64,000 nucleotides of DNA from Artemisia argyi (Eukaryota > Streptophyta > Magnoliopsida > Asterales > Asteraceae). The DNA is taken from NCBI GenBank assembly GCA_030686995.1, contig CM060709.1:269954913-270018912 (forward strand). Reading direction: 5' to 3'. The notes beneath the pieces were generated by a model. That model saw only the letters and a list, made by a program, of their open reading frames with translations. It did not search any database and was not told the DNA's origin. Within the stretch, counting starts at the first letter, position 1. Every line of letters starts with the position of its first letter. The position numbers and the translations under genes are program-made. Positions 55,301 through 64,000 of the stretch are shown here, in pieces.

Positions 55301-58300
55301 ATGGATTCTTTAAAATATTTAGAAGGGCAATCTATGCAAAGACCACCACTATTTGAATGTGATGGATTTTTATATTGGAAAAATAGATTCGAAACTTATG
55401 TGAAATCAAAAGATCTTGATCTTTGGCATATTATTACCTTTGGTGATTTTTCTCCTATTCAATATAATGTTGAAACTAAAATGAATGAAATTGTATCTTT
55501 TGAAGAACAAAATGATGATTTGAAAAAGAAATTAGCAAAAAATAATGAGGCTAAAATGGTAATTTATAATGCGTTACCACGCAAAGAATATGAAAGAATT
55601 TTTATGTGTAAAACCGCCAAAGAAATTTGGGACTCTTTATTAATTACTCACCAAGGTATTAGCCAAGTCAAAGATAATAAAATAGATCTTCTTGTACAAC
55701 AATATGAACAATTTACGATTCCAGAAGAGGAATCAATTGATAATGCTTTTGCTAAGTTTAACACTATCATCACAAGTTTAAAAGCACTTGATGAGACATT
55801 TTCTAGTAAAAATTGTGTTAGGAAATTTCTTAGGGCATTGCATCCAAAATGGCGAGCTAAGGTCACGGCAATCGAAGAATCAAAGAACTTGATGACGTTA
55901 TCACTAGATGAACTAATTGGCAACTTGAAGGTTCATGAAGAAATCATAAGAAGAGATTCGGAACCGGTCAAAGTCAAGAAAGAACAAACCAAGTCCATTG
56001 CTCTAAAAGCCAAAAAGGAATCTAGTGATGATGATGATTCAAGTGACGAAAGTGAAGACGAAGAATATGCAATGGCCGTAAGAGAATTCAAGAAGTTCTT
56101 CAAGAGACGAGGAAGATTCACTAGATCATCACGAGACGAAAGAAGAGCATTCCAAAGGAATAGAAGTGACAACTACGGGAAAAGAAAGTGCTTTAGATGT
56201 GGAAGTCCAAATCATCTCATTGGCGAATGTCTAAAGCCACCGGGTTATGAAAATCAAGGTGCTTTTGTTAGTGGAACATGGAGTGATAATGACAAAGAAG
56301 AAGTTGAAAAGCCAAGAGACGAAAAGTGCTTTATGGCAAAAGAAACCGATGAAATATGTTTAGGAATTGACTTGGAACCTGACGAATGGATTAAAGATAG
56401 CGGATGTTCGAGGCACATGACGGGGAATCGCAATCTATTCTATACATACAAGACATACAATGGAGGTAACGTTATTTTCGGTAGTGACTTACGTGGAAAA
56501 ATCATTGGCAAAGGTACGATCTCTCAAGACTCACTTACTATTGAAAATGTAGAGCATGTAGATAAATTAACATATAATTTGCTTAGTGTAGGACAAATAT
56601 GTGATAATAAATGTAGAGTCACATTTACCGAAGATGAAAGCGAAATAGTTAAGAATGGAAAAATTATAGGTAGAGGAATTAGAAAAGGTGACATATATGT
56701 TATGAAACTAGGAAACAAACCTGAGGATAGGATATGCCTAACGACCCTAGATGAAAACTCTACACTATGGCATAGGAGATTAGGACATGCTAACATGCAA
56801 CAAATACAATCTTTGGCCTCTAAGGAATTAGTTAGAAATTTGCCTAATCTAAAATATGACAAACATTTTTGTGATGCATGTAAAATTGGAAAACAAGCTC
56901 ATGCTAGTCACAAAGCCAAGAATATAGTATCCACTACTAGATGCCTAGAATTATTGCATATGGATCTTTTTGGTCCATCCGCTGTGCGGAGCTATGGAGG
57001 AAACAAATATACCTTAGTAATAGTAGATGACTACTCACGATACACGTGGACTAGGTTTTTAAGTGACAAAACCCAAGCCTTTGAAAAATTCGAAATATTT
57101 AGTAAAATGATTCAAAATAAATTAGGATGCTCAATAGTTGCCATTAGGACGGACCATGGTAGGGAATTTGATAACGAAGTACAATTCGGAAAATATTGCG
57201 AGATAAATGAAATATCTCACAATTTCTCCGCTCCTCGTACTCCTCAATCAAATGGCGTAGTAGAAAGAAAAAATAGGTCACTACAAGAAATGAGTAGAAC
57301 CATGTTAAATGAACAATCCATCCCACAAAAATTTTGGTGTCACGCCGTAGATACATCAACTTATATTTTAAATAGGGTATCAATTAGAAGAATTCTAGGA
57401 AAAACTCCTTATGAGTTATTAAGAGGTAGAAAACCAAGCTTAAGCTACTTTAGGGTATTTGGAAGTAAATGCTATATTTTAAACATTAAGGACTATCTCA
57501 CTAAATTTGATCCAAAATCATATGAAGGAATATTTTTAGGATACTCACAAAATAGCAAAGCATATATAATACTTAAAAAACACTCCATGAAAGTAGAGGA
57601 ATCACTAAATGTAACATTTGATGAAACACCACCACCTCCTAAATCTTTATCTTTAGAAGATGATGATTTAGTCGAAGATGAAGCTATTGAGGTTAGTAAA
57701 ACAAAACCCATAGGAAATGATAATGAAAACATTCACTTAGAAAATAACGAAATTGTTGATATTAAAGAATCTAGATCACATCCATTAGATAATATAATAG
57801 GACATCTTAACCAAAGAACCCTTAGATCACAAGCCCAAGATAAAAACAATTTCTTTTGTTTCCTCTCAGCAATAGAACCTAAGAATATTAGCGAGGCTTT
57901 AAAGGATGAAAGTTGGATTATAGCTATGCAAGAAGAATTAAATCAATTTAAGGCGAATGATGTTTGGGAACTAGTCCCAAATCCAAAGGATATGACCATC
58001 ATAGGAACCAAATGGGTATATAGGAATAAGTTAGACAAGAATGGAATAGTTACTAGGAATAAAGCTAGGTTAGTTGCCCAAGGTTATAATCAACAAGAAG
58101 GAATTGATTATGACGAAACTTATGCCCCCGTAGCTAGACTAGAATCAATTAGGATATTACTTGCCTATGCTTGGGCCCTAGATTTTAAGTTATTCCAAAT
58201 GGATGTGAAAAGTACATTCCTTAACGGTTTTATCAATGAGGAGGTATATGTGGCACAACCTCCAGGATTCATTGACTTCGCAAAACCTGATTATGTTTAT

Positions 58301-58753
58301 AAGTTAAAGAAAGCTTTGTATGGACTCAAACAAGCTCCCAAAGCTTGGTATGATCGATTAAAAGCTTTTCTTATTAAACATGATTATTCCATGGGAATGG
58401 TAGATAACACTCTTTTCACTAAAAGGAAAGACCCAAATCTCATCATTGTTCAAATATATGTTGATGACATTATATTTGGATCGACTTGTCAAGACATGTG
58501 TGATGAATTTGCCAAAATCATGCATGATGAGTTTGAGATGAGTATGATGGGTGAACTTAATTTCTTCCTAGGATTACAAATAAAACAATTAGAAGATGGA
58601 ATATTCTTTAACCAATCTAAGTACATTAAGGAAATGCTTAAGAAATTTGGCCTAGAAGACTCAAAACCCATGAAAACACCCATGTCTACAGAGGTAAAGC
58701 TCACAAAGGACGATGAAGGTGAGTCCGTAGATACATCAAGTATAGAGGAATGA
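55301..58753 (+). CDS. Gag-Pol polyprotein of Sirevirus-like Copia element, RNase H frameshifted off
   Basis: 1,150 residues from ATG 55301. In order: Gag (about 1-290, beginning [20 protein letters not shown], with a capsid-like helical domain); zinc knuckle C-x2-C-x4-H-x4-C near residue 297 ([14 protein letters not shown]); aspartic protease with DSGC near 366; integrase HHCC domain ([18 protein letters not shown], about 490-535); integrase core with Asp in HMDLFG, Asp in RTDHGREF and Glu in NGVVERKNR; reverse transcriptase ([12 protein letters not shown], then [10 protein letters not shown] near 1,053). It forms particles, processes itself, reverse-transcribes and integrates the element. 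A one-base frame break near 58735-58745 ends it six codons early in the RT/RNase H join. Otherwise I see no stop, so this is the best preserved element in the window. Confidence 0.95.
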   Translation: MDSLKYLEGQSMQRPPLFECDGFLYWKNRFETYVKSKDLDLWHIITFGDFSPIQYNVETKMNEIVSFEEQNDDLKKKLAKNNEAKMVIYNALPRKEYERIFMCKTAKEIWDSLLITHQGISQVKDNKIDLLVQQYEQFTIPEEESIDNAFAKFNTIITSLKALDETFSSKNCVRKFLRALHPKWRAKVTAIEESKNLMTLSLDELIGNLKVHEEIIRRDSEPVKVKKEQTKSIALKAKKESSDDDDSSDESEDEEYAMAVREFKKFFKRRGRFTRSSRDERRAFQRNRSDNYGKRKCFRCGSPNHLIGECLKPPGYENQGAFVSGTWSDNDKEEVEKPRDEKCFMAKETDEICLGIDLEPDEWIKDSGCSRHMTGNRNLFYTYKTYNGGNVIFGSDLRGKIIGKGTISQDSLTIENVEHVDKLTYNLLSVGQICDNKCRVTFTEDESEIVKNGKIIGRGIRKGDIYVMKLGNKPEDRICLTTLDENSTLWHRRLGHANMQQIQSLASKELVRNLPNLKYDKHFCDACKIGKQAHASHKAKNIVSTTRCLELLHMDLFGPSAVRSYGGNKYTLVIVDDYSRYTWTRFLSDKTQAFEKFEIFSKMIQNKLGCSIVAIRTDHGREFDNEVQFGKYCEINEISHNFSAPRTPQSNGVVERKNRSLQEMSRTMLNEQSIPQKFWCHAVDTSTYILNRVSIRRILGKTPYELLRGRKPSLSYFRVFGSKCYILNIKDYLTKFDPKSYEGIFLGYSQNSKAYIILKKHSMKVEESLNVTFDETPPPPKSLSLEDDDLVEDEAIEVSKTKPIGNDNENIHLENNEIVDIKESRSHPLDNIIGHLNQRTLRSQAQDKNNFFCFLSAIEPKNISEALKDESWIIAMQEELNQFKANDVWELVPNPKDMTIIGTKWVYRNKLDKNGIVTRNKARLVAQGYNQQEGIDYDETYAPVARLESIRILLAYAWALDFKLFQMDVKSTFLNGFINEEVYVAQPPGFIDFAKPDYVYKLKKALYGLKQAPKAWYDRLKAFLIKHDYSMGMVDNTLFTKRKDPNLIIVQIYVDDIIFGSTCQDMCDEFAKIMHDEFEMSMMGELNFFLGLQIKQLEDGIFFNQSKYIKEMLKKFGLEDSKPMKTPMSTEVKLTKDDEGESVDTSSIEE

Positions 58754-59403
58754 TAGGTAGTTTACTATACTTGATGGAAAGTAGACCCGATATCATGTTT
58801 AGTGTCTGCCTTTGTGCCCGTTTTCAAGAGGATCCCAAAACCTCTCACCTAGAAGCGGTTAAGCGTATCTTCCGATACGTTAAAGGCACTATACACTTAG
58901 GATTATGGTATCCTAAGGAATCCGGCATAGAAACCATTGTCTATGCGGATTCGGATCATGCGGGAGACTACGTAGATAGAAAGAGTACTAGCGGTATTTG
59001 CACATTTATGGGATGTTGTCTAACGTCTTGGTTTTCGAAGAAGCAAACCGCTCTTGCTATTTCTACCACCGAAGCCGAATATGTAAGCGCCGGAAAGGCA
59101 TGTCAACAAGCACTATGGATGAAACAAGCTCTCGTAGACTATGGCATTAGGTTAGAAAATGTCCCCATTATGTGCGATAACAAAGGTGCGATAGATTTAA
59201 GTAAAAATCCGGTGCAACACTCTAGGACTAAACACATAGAAATACGTCACCATTTTCTTAGGGATAATGTACAAAAAGGAAATATATCTATAGAAAAGGT
59301 TGCATCGGAAGACAACATTGCGGCTATATTCACAAAACCCCTTAAGCGTGAATTATTCAACCACTTGCGTTTAGGATTAGGAATGATGGAACAAGCTGAC
59401 TAA
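58750..59403 (+). CDS. RNase H part of the same Pol, +1 frame
   Basis: 217 codons continuing the polyprotein in the next frame: [20 protein letters not shown], then RNase H with [52 protein letters not shown] and [11 protein letters not shown], to a stop at 59401-59403. RNase H degrades the RNA strand during cDNA synthesis. The overlap with the preceding frame is 4 bases. The break is a single-base event in this copy rather than a family trait, since related pol genes are continuous here. Confidence 0.9.
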   Translation: MIGSLLYLMESRPDIMFSVCLCARFQEDPKTSHLEAVKRIFRYVKGTIHLGLWYPKESGIETIVYADSDHAGDYVDRKSTSGICTFMGCCLTSWFSKKQTALAISTTEAEYVSAGKACQQALWMKQALVDYGIRLENVPIMCDNKGAIDLSKNPVQHSRTKHIEIRHHFLRDNVQKGNISIEKVASEDNIAAIFTKPLKRELFNHLRLGLGMMEQAD

Positions 59404-60144
59404 ATTACATTGAATTAATTCTAATTTATACTTGCATGAAAATTTATTTTTCTTCCATTCCACCTTTTCTGAGTCTAGGAATCTATTTCGCACAAAACTA
59501 AAGATTGAGAAGATTTATTTTCTTTGCATAATTTTTTTTAAACTCAATCAATTTTCTCTAAAAATTATTCTCACAATCTAGGAATCACATGAAAATCATT
59601 TTCCTTGCATTGTTGACTAATTCTAAAAACATTGTATTTCAAAATCATGCATAAACTCTCACATAAATTGTTAAGGTATATAATCTAATATATATCTTTG
59701 ACATTCATGACCGAGCAAAAATTGAATCAAGGAGATCATTTGGATTGTTTCTTAGGATCGTTATTTCTTTTTGCTACTAGGAGTCGAAACAATCACAACT
59801 CCACATTTGTTGCATATAGACACTCACTAGGACAAATTCACTAGTAATGGTGTCATCTTGATCCATCATTAGTTTTTCACTCACTAATTGCCTTTGCCTT
59901 TAATCTAAGATAGGTGCCTTAGGAAGCTTAGGTGTGCTTGCCTTTACTTACCTCCTATTGCTTATTATGTGTTGATTATTTGCTCTTATGTCTATGTGTT
60001 TTTGCATGCATGGTATTTAATGATTAGATTAGATGCTACATTGCCTAAAGGAATTGAACTTGCTTGAATCCAAGTCCAAAAACACAACCTTTCTGCAAAT
60101 TTTCTGCCAAAAACCCAATTCTGGCAATCTGAAAATCACCAGAT
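59404..60144 (+). other. Noncoding spacer between pol and accessory unit
   Basis: AT-rich sequence with repeated aatctaggaatc/tcttccattcc-like short blocks. No ORF of note. Confidence 0.5.
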
Positions 60145-60361
60145 GGGCGGCCCCCTTAATTATGTAAGGCGGCCCCCTTAATTTTAAGGGGACCGCCCCC
60201 TAATTAAAGGGACCGGCCATCTGATGGACAGGTTTACAGAATCTTTTCTGCTTTTTAGCCCACTTCAACCTACATTTCCCATTTTTCACCAACACATTTT
60301 GTCCTAATCCCCCAAACAAACCTTATCCATCCTTAAACACACAAATCTTACACTATAAATA
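60145..60361 (+). promoter_or_regulatory. Duplicated LTR-type promoter module before the accessory ORF
   Basis: The palindromic cluster (60145-60224: gggcggcccccttaattatg, ggccccctta-attttaagg, ccctaattaaaggg) is framed by accagatgg and ccatctgatgg, so the whole can fold. tataaata follows at 60354-60361, 35 bases before the accessory ATG at 60396. The same arrangement survives at 1598-1794 in the other element. The module is otherwise seen only in the LTR core promoters. Confidence 0.55.
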
Positions 60362-60395
60362 TCCCCAATCCTCAAAACTCTCCATTCATCCCATC

Positions 60396-61099
60396 ATGAA
60401 CTATCCAAACAAACCAAAATCAAAAGCCTCAAGGCTAGCAAGGATGACGGAAAAACCCGTTTGGCGAAGAAAAAGCCCTCGAAACAAATCCATCATCATT
60501 AATGAAGTTGGAAGTCATTCCACACCCCAACTTCTTACTTCCCAAACTTTGCATCAAACCAACAAGGTCATTCATTTGATCCTCTTTACAAACCATACAA
60601 CATTGACCAAACATCTTCCTTCAAGCCAAACTACACATCTCAACCTCCAACCACTTATAATGATCCACACAAGTTTGATCAACCATCAAACTACAATTCC
60701 AACTACACAAACCCAACTCTTCCATACCAAACCTATGATCCCCTCCACATTGCCACGAAAAAACAAAAGTTCCGTGATGAAATTAACCATATCCATGATC
60801 TTAGTGATCTCCTTGCTATGCATCTTGCACAACGCAACAAAGGGCAACCTCCATCATCACCCTATGCAAATTGCCTTCCCCACTCTCTCAACTTGGATCA
60901 AGTTACAAACCACACTCACTTTTGCCCTTGTTGCATATTCCTTCAAAAACAAATCCTCTACTTGAGTGAAGATATTTCTTGGATTGAATATCTTCTCACT
61001 CGTAATCATCCAATACCACCCTTAACACGATACAACATCGTGAGATCCACTTCTTCCGGTCCATACTCCACCCCATATCCCTCTCAATCAAACATCTAA
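60396..61099 (+). pseudogene. Sirevirus accessory ORF downstream of pol, one frameshift
   Basis: The frame opens MNYPNKPKSKASRLARMTEK (basic, about 60396-60490). The reading then moves to another frame by about 60530, where it continues for about 190 codons: Asn/Tyr/Pro-rich (GHSFDPLYKPYNIDQ, YTSQPPTTYNDPHKF), a helical part (KQKFRDEINHIHDLSDLLAM), a Cys/His cluster (NHTHFCPCC) that could bind zinc, and a tail ending SQSNI at the stop near 61099. Sireviruses often carry an env-like gene here, but this protein is short, lacks a clear signal peptide and is Gln/Asn-rich, so I call it an accessory protein of unknown role. The alternative 189-codon frame that starts at the same ATG is the frameshifted reading. 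Confidence 0.55.
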
Positions 61100-61385
61100 G
61101 CTTTATGCTTATGTTTCCCTTCAAGCAAATAAAACAATCAACCATGGGTTGCAAGCAAGTCCAAGTGCTCTCTTAGGCAATATAGGACTATGTCTTCTCT
61201 TTTGTGTTATTTTTTTTTTATCAATATGCTTCAAGCATATTGAATGTTGTAATGCTTTTTATTTCTATAATGCTTGAATGAATCTATGTTTAGTTGCATA
61301 ATTTTTGCCTTGCATATATGTGTATCTTGCTCTCTTCAAATATTTTTGTAGCAAAGATCTCCATAGCTCGTTCCCTTGGTGCTCT

Positions 61386-61577
61386 CAAATGAGGGGGAGC
61401 ATACATCAAGGGGGAGCATTCTACCCGTTTAAACTTCCCTGGCGAAGCTTACTCGGCTTAACCTTTTTAATTTTACAAAAAGGGGGAGAAGAGAAATGTA
61501 AACTCTATAATACTCGTCAAAAACAAGTTTTAGATATATTGAGTTTAAGGTTTTGTAATAATAAAAAAGGATGAGAT
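61386..61577 (+). promoter_or_regulatory. Multiple polypurine tracts before the 3' LTR
   Basis: gaggggga (61390), aagggggag (61409), aaaaagggggagaag (61478) and aaaaaaggatgagat (61563-61577, directly before the LTR). The last has changed from the expected aagggggagat, which may weaken plus-strand priming. The same set occurs at 2204-2369. Confidence 0.7.
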
Positions 61578-61653
61578 TGTTGACATAAATTAATGCCTAA
61601 AAACATTATTAACATGTTATCAATATCTCTATGTTTTGATTATCACAAAATAT
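61578..61653 (+). mobile_element. First 76 bp of the 3' LTR, cut by a nested element
   Basis: Identical to 53927-54002 from TGTTGACATA to caaaatat, then abruptly replaced at 61654 by TGTAACAACCC. The remainder of this LTR should lie beyond the window. Confidence 0.9.
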
Positions 61654-61686
61654 TGTAACAACCCGCATTTTCAGGACATTTCTCCT

Positions 61687-61860
61687 ATTCACTATTCATC
61701 AGTTACTATTCATCATTTACTATTCACTGGTCACTATTCATCATTTTCGAAGTCAGTTTGTGATTCCGAGAAGCGTTCAAAAATTTTACTATTCATGTGA
61801 CACTATTCATTTCCGGAAGGAAATCACTATTCATGATTGCTGTTCATTTCATCGTAAACT
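61687..61860 (+). repeat. CACTATTCAT motif array
   Basis: About ten copies of cactattcat/tactattcat/gctgttcat, irregularly spaced, within 175 bases at the start of the nested LTR. Could be an enhancer-type repeat. Confidence 0.8.
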
Positions 61861-63099
61861 GAGTTTACGAGTCTTCAAATTCGCGTAACCAATGTGGTTT
61901 AGCTGCAAATTCATGCTTCATTCATTAATGACACTTCATATAGACTGGAATAGTCTACACATCATCAGTACTTTAGGCCTTACACGGATATGCATTATTT
62001 CTATATACGTATGTTTAATTTGTAATTAACGTTACCACTCAGTTTTTACTACGAACGTATACCCAATACTCCCGACTACGATCCTAACATATTTTCATAC
62101 TTATTATAATGATATAAAAATTATATTATTAATTTACCCGGTGTTTTGAAATCAATTACTATATTTTACGGTCGGAGCTTATTACTCCGTCGGGTTGCGA
62201 AATCTCAACACGATAATTATTTCAACACCCGATTCTCATCAGGAATATTATTTTACAACTTTTACAACTTCGTCGTATTTTATTTCACCTCGTTAACAAT
62301 TATTTCAAGATAACTCGGTACCCGATAACACCTAATGTATACACCAAACCAACTAATACATACATATCTAGACATAAACATTTATTAGCCACCAACAAGC
62401 CTCCTTATTTCACTCCTTTTGCCCCCACCCCCCCTTGGACCAAGACCAAGACCACATTAATTGTAATTGACCAAGACTAAATATATATACACATATCTCT
62501 ATCATTTTCTCATTACTTTCATATATACTTCACCAACAAAACTCTCTCTTTTCTTCCTTTCTTCTTCACAATTTCGGCCAACCATCAAGAACCAAGGGAA
62601 AACCATAAACTTTCAAGATCCAAGTGTGTATCAAGTTCTAATCATGATCTAGTTGGGGTTTTGTGGTAAAAACCCTAGGTTATTATACATTTTCTCCTCA
62701 AAATCACCTCAAATATTCAAGTAAGCTTCAAGAACACTTTTGATCTTTTCATACTTTCAATTACTTTATATTTTTATGTATTTTCAAGAAATAATAGTTG
62801 GTAATGCAACTTACGTATGTTTTAAATACCACTTCGCACATAAACTATCTTTAACAATAGATCTATAATTTTTACTAGTAATCTCATGAGATCCACCAAG
62901 ATTGGTGATGTTTAGGACCCATGACACCCTAAGAAGGTGTATGGTAGGACTTGGTACTTGTGGAGTTGATTTGAGATAGTTTGGTTAAGTCTTGAACAAG
63001 TTACAAACTAGAAAAGTTGATTTTTACAACTATATAAAAGCTACTGTCCATTTTTGTTAAACATGGGAAACTCAGGGTCTAGGGTGTAATTTTGGACCA

Positions 63100-63770
63100 A
63101 AGATTTAGAAAATACATTCCGAGACGAAACTATGGCCGAAAACGGGGATAAAAACGAGTTAATAACGAAGGATATATGATTTTCCGAATATTAACAACGA
63201 AAAATACTTTCAAATATAGGTTCTGTCCCAAATCGCCAATTTCAGAAAACTCAGGGGTTTCCGGGTAACATTGGGTCAGATATTCAGGAAATACTTTCAA
63301 AAACGAAACCGTGGCCGCTTGAATCACTAAAATCCGAGTTACGACGAAAAAGATATGCTATTTTTAATTTTAACGACGAAAACTATTTTCTGAAAAATAG
63401 CTTGCTGTTGAACAGTTTTCATGGACTGTTTCGAGATGTAAAACTTGATCTAGCCATCCCGACTTATCAAAAATATATTAGTACGTTGTCCCACGATTCT
63501 GGGGATATAAAGAACGTAGAAAACGAGCTTATAACGAAAAAGATACAATCGTTTGAACATAGACGATTTTTACAAATTTCCATCAGCTTTTCTATTATTA
63601 TTTTGCCACAAAACTGTCTTTGCGAGACACCACTTTCTTGGCTGTTTTTCTCCATGATCGGATCAATTTGAGTCCGAGCCGTAGTTTTATGAAATCAAGA
63701 TCTTCCAACAAGCTTTTCAAATCAATTGGCCGTTCATCGAATAGACTTATAACGAATAAACTACGACCTC
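63100..63770 (+). repeat. Degenerate 180-220-bp repeats
   Basis: The motif cgagttacgacgaaaaagat and variants occurs at about 63155, 63333, 63522 and 63742. Each follows an accgtggccg-like or related segment and precedes an open AT-rich stretch. Spacing is 180-220 bases. Short ORFs in the repeats are not genes. Confidence 0.6.
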
Positions 63771-64000
63771 ATCTATATACCCGATAAACTATATATATTT
63801 TGACAGCTTTTACTATAATGAAATTTTCTAAGTATTGAACATAATACTTTCAAGTAACAACAATAAGAGTCGATTTTCTCATCGATCGAGATCCGTATCG
63901 CCAAAAGTTAAATGACACGACTTCAAGATATTGTTACAAGGTTTTCAAAAACGCCGAGTTTTATCACTAACCATTAACGTACAGCATTTCGCGACTTGTT

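Larger units (their letters stand above)
61654..64000 (+). mobile_element. Nested LTR element (probable Ty3/gypsy LTR), runs off window
   Basis: Begins TGTAACAACCCGCATTTTCA, a start common to large plant gypsy LTRs. No pol domain appears within 2.35 kb, so the visible part may be all LTR. It contains a CACTATTCAT array (61687-61860), pyrimidine-rich leader-like sequence near 62520-62580, and degenerate repeats at 63100-63770. The final five bases before it (aatat, 61649-61653) should be one half of its target duplication. Confidence 0.6.

Noticed and set aside
53927..61653. Integrated plant pararetrovirus
   Set aside because: Domain order (protease, integrase, RT, RNase H), LTRs, tRNA-Met primer site and polypurine tract are those of a Copia retrotransposon; no movement or coat protein of a pararetrovirus is seen.

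Overview
The window looks like plant nuclear DNA, probably from a daisy-family (Asteraceae) eudicot. The evidence is AT-rich sequence, a plant tRNA-Gly(GCC), an F-box/LRR gene with plant features, many Copia retrotransposons primed by initiator tRNA-Met, and Helitrons carrying an RPA-like gene. The family assignment is inference: the accessory ORFs after two Copia pol genes resemble elements I know from Tanacetum-like genomes. The window is overwhelmingly mobile DNA. I see no intact conserved host protein gene, only one broken F-box gene, one possible small membrane-protein gene, and gene scraps.

1-6.8 kb: a minus-strand LTR sits against the 3' end and 3' LTR of a second, related Sirevirus-like Copia element. 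Two miniature DNA transposons with readable target-site duplications (TSDs) follow. 6.8-18.4 kb: a 2-3 kb unit carrying tRNA-Gly is present in two long copies plus one short copy. Between them lies an F-box gene cut in frame by a young, gag-less Copia element. A SINE and a MITE inserted into the second copy after the duplication, and the first copy shows both empty sites.

18.4-29 kb: a 276-bp tandem duplication, a possible 78-residue membrane protein, a 1.1-kb deleted Copia relic, and a Copia element with nearly identical LTRs but a badly deleted body. A small Helitron has inserted in its 3' LTR. A second Helitron of that family and the end of a third follow. 29-33 kb is low-complexity and relic DNA.

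33-43 kb is a Helitron domain. It holds a multi-exon RPA70-like gene with an in-frame run of 26 G, a 361-bp tandem repeat, a PIF1-like helicase remnant, and duplicated RWP-RK exons. It ends in a fold-back structure of about 2.3 kb with arms of about 1.02 kb, whose right edge has canonical Helitron 3'-end architecture. One orphan exon of a phosphatidylglycerophosphate synthase-like gene lies beyond it.

44.5-64 kb is a retrotransposon nest. A minus-strand Copia element (LTR at 44.5 kb, pol at 51-54 kb) has a 3.5-kb downstream env-position ORF and, on the opposite strand between pol and that ORF, a separate small gene. Its pol is interrupted by a plus-strand Sirevirus-like element (53.9-61.65 kb) whose gag-pol is almost intact. 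That element carries an accessory ORF behind a second copy of its LTR promoter module. Its 3' LTR is in turn broken by an element starting TGTAACAACCC that runs out of the window.

The least expected structures are the antisense gene with a divergent promoter inside the Copia element, the duplicated LTR promoter module before the Sirevirus accessory ORF, and the Helitron fold-back that could make a long hairpin RNA.
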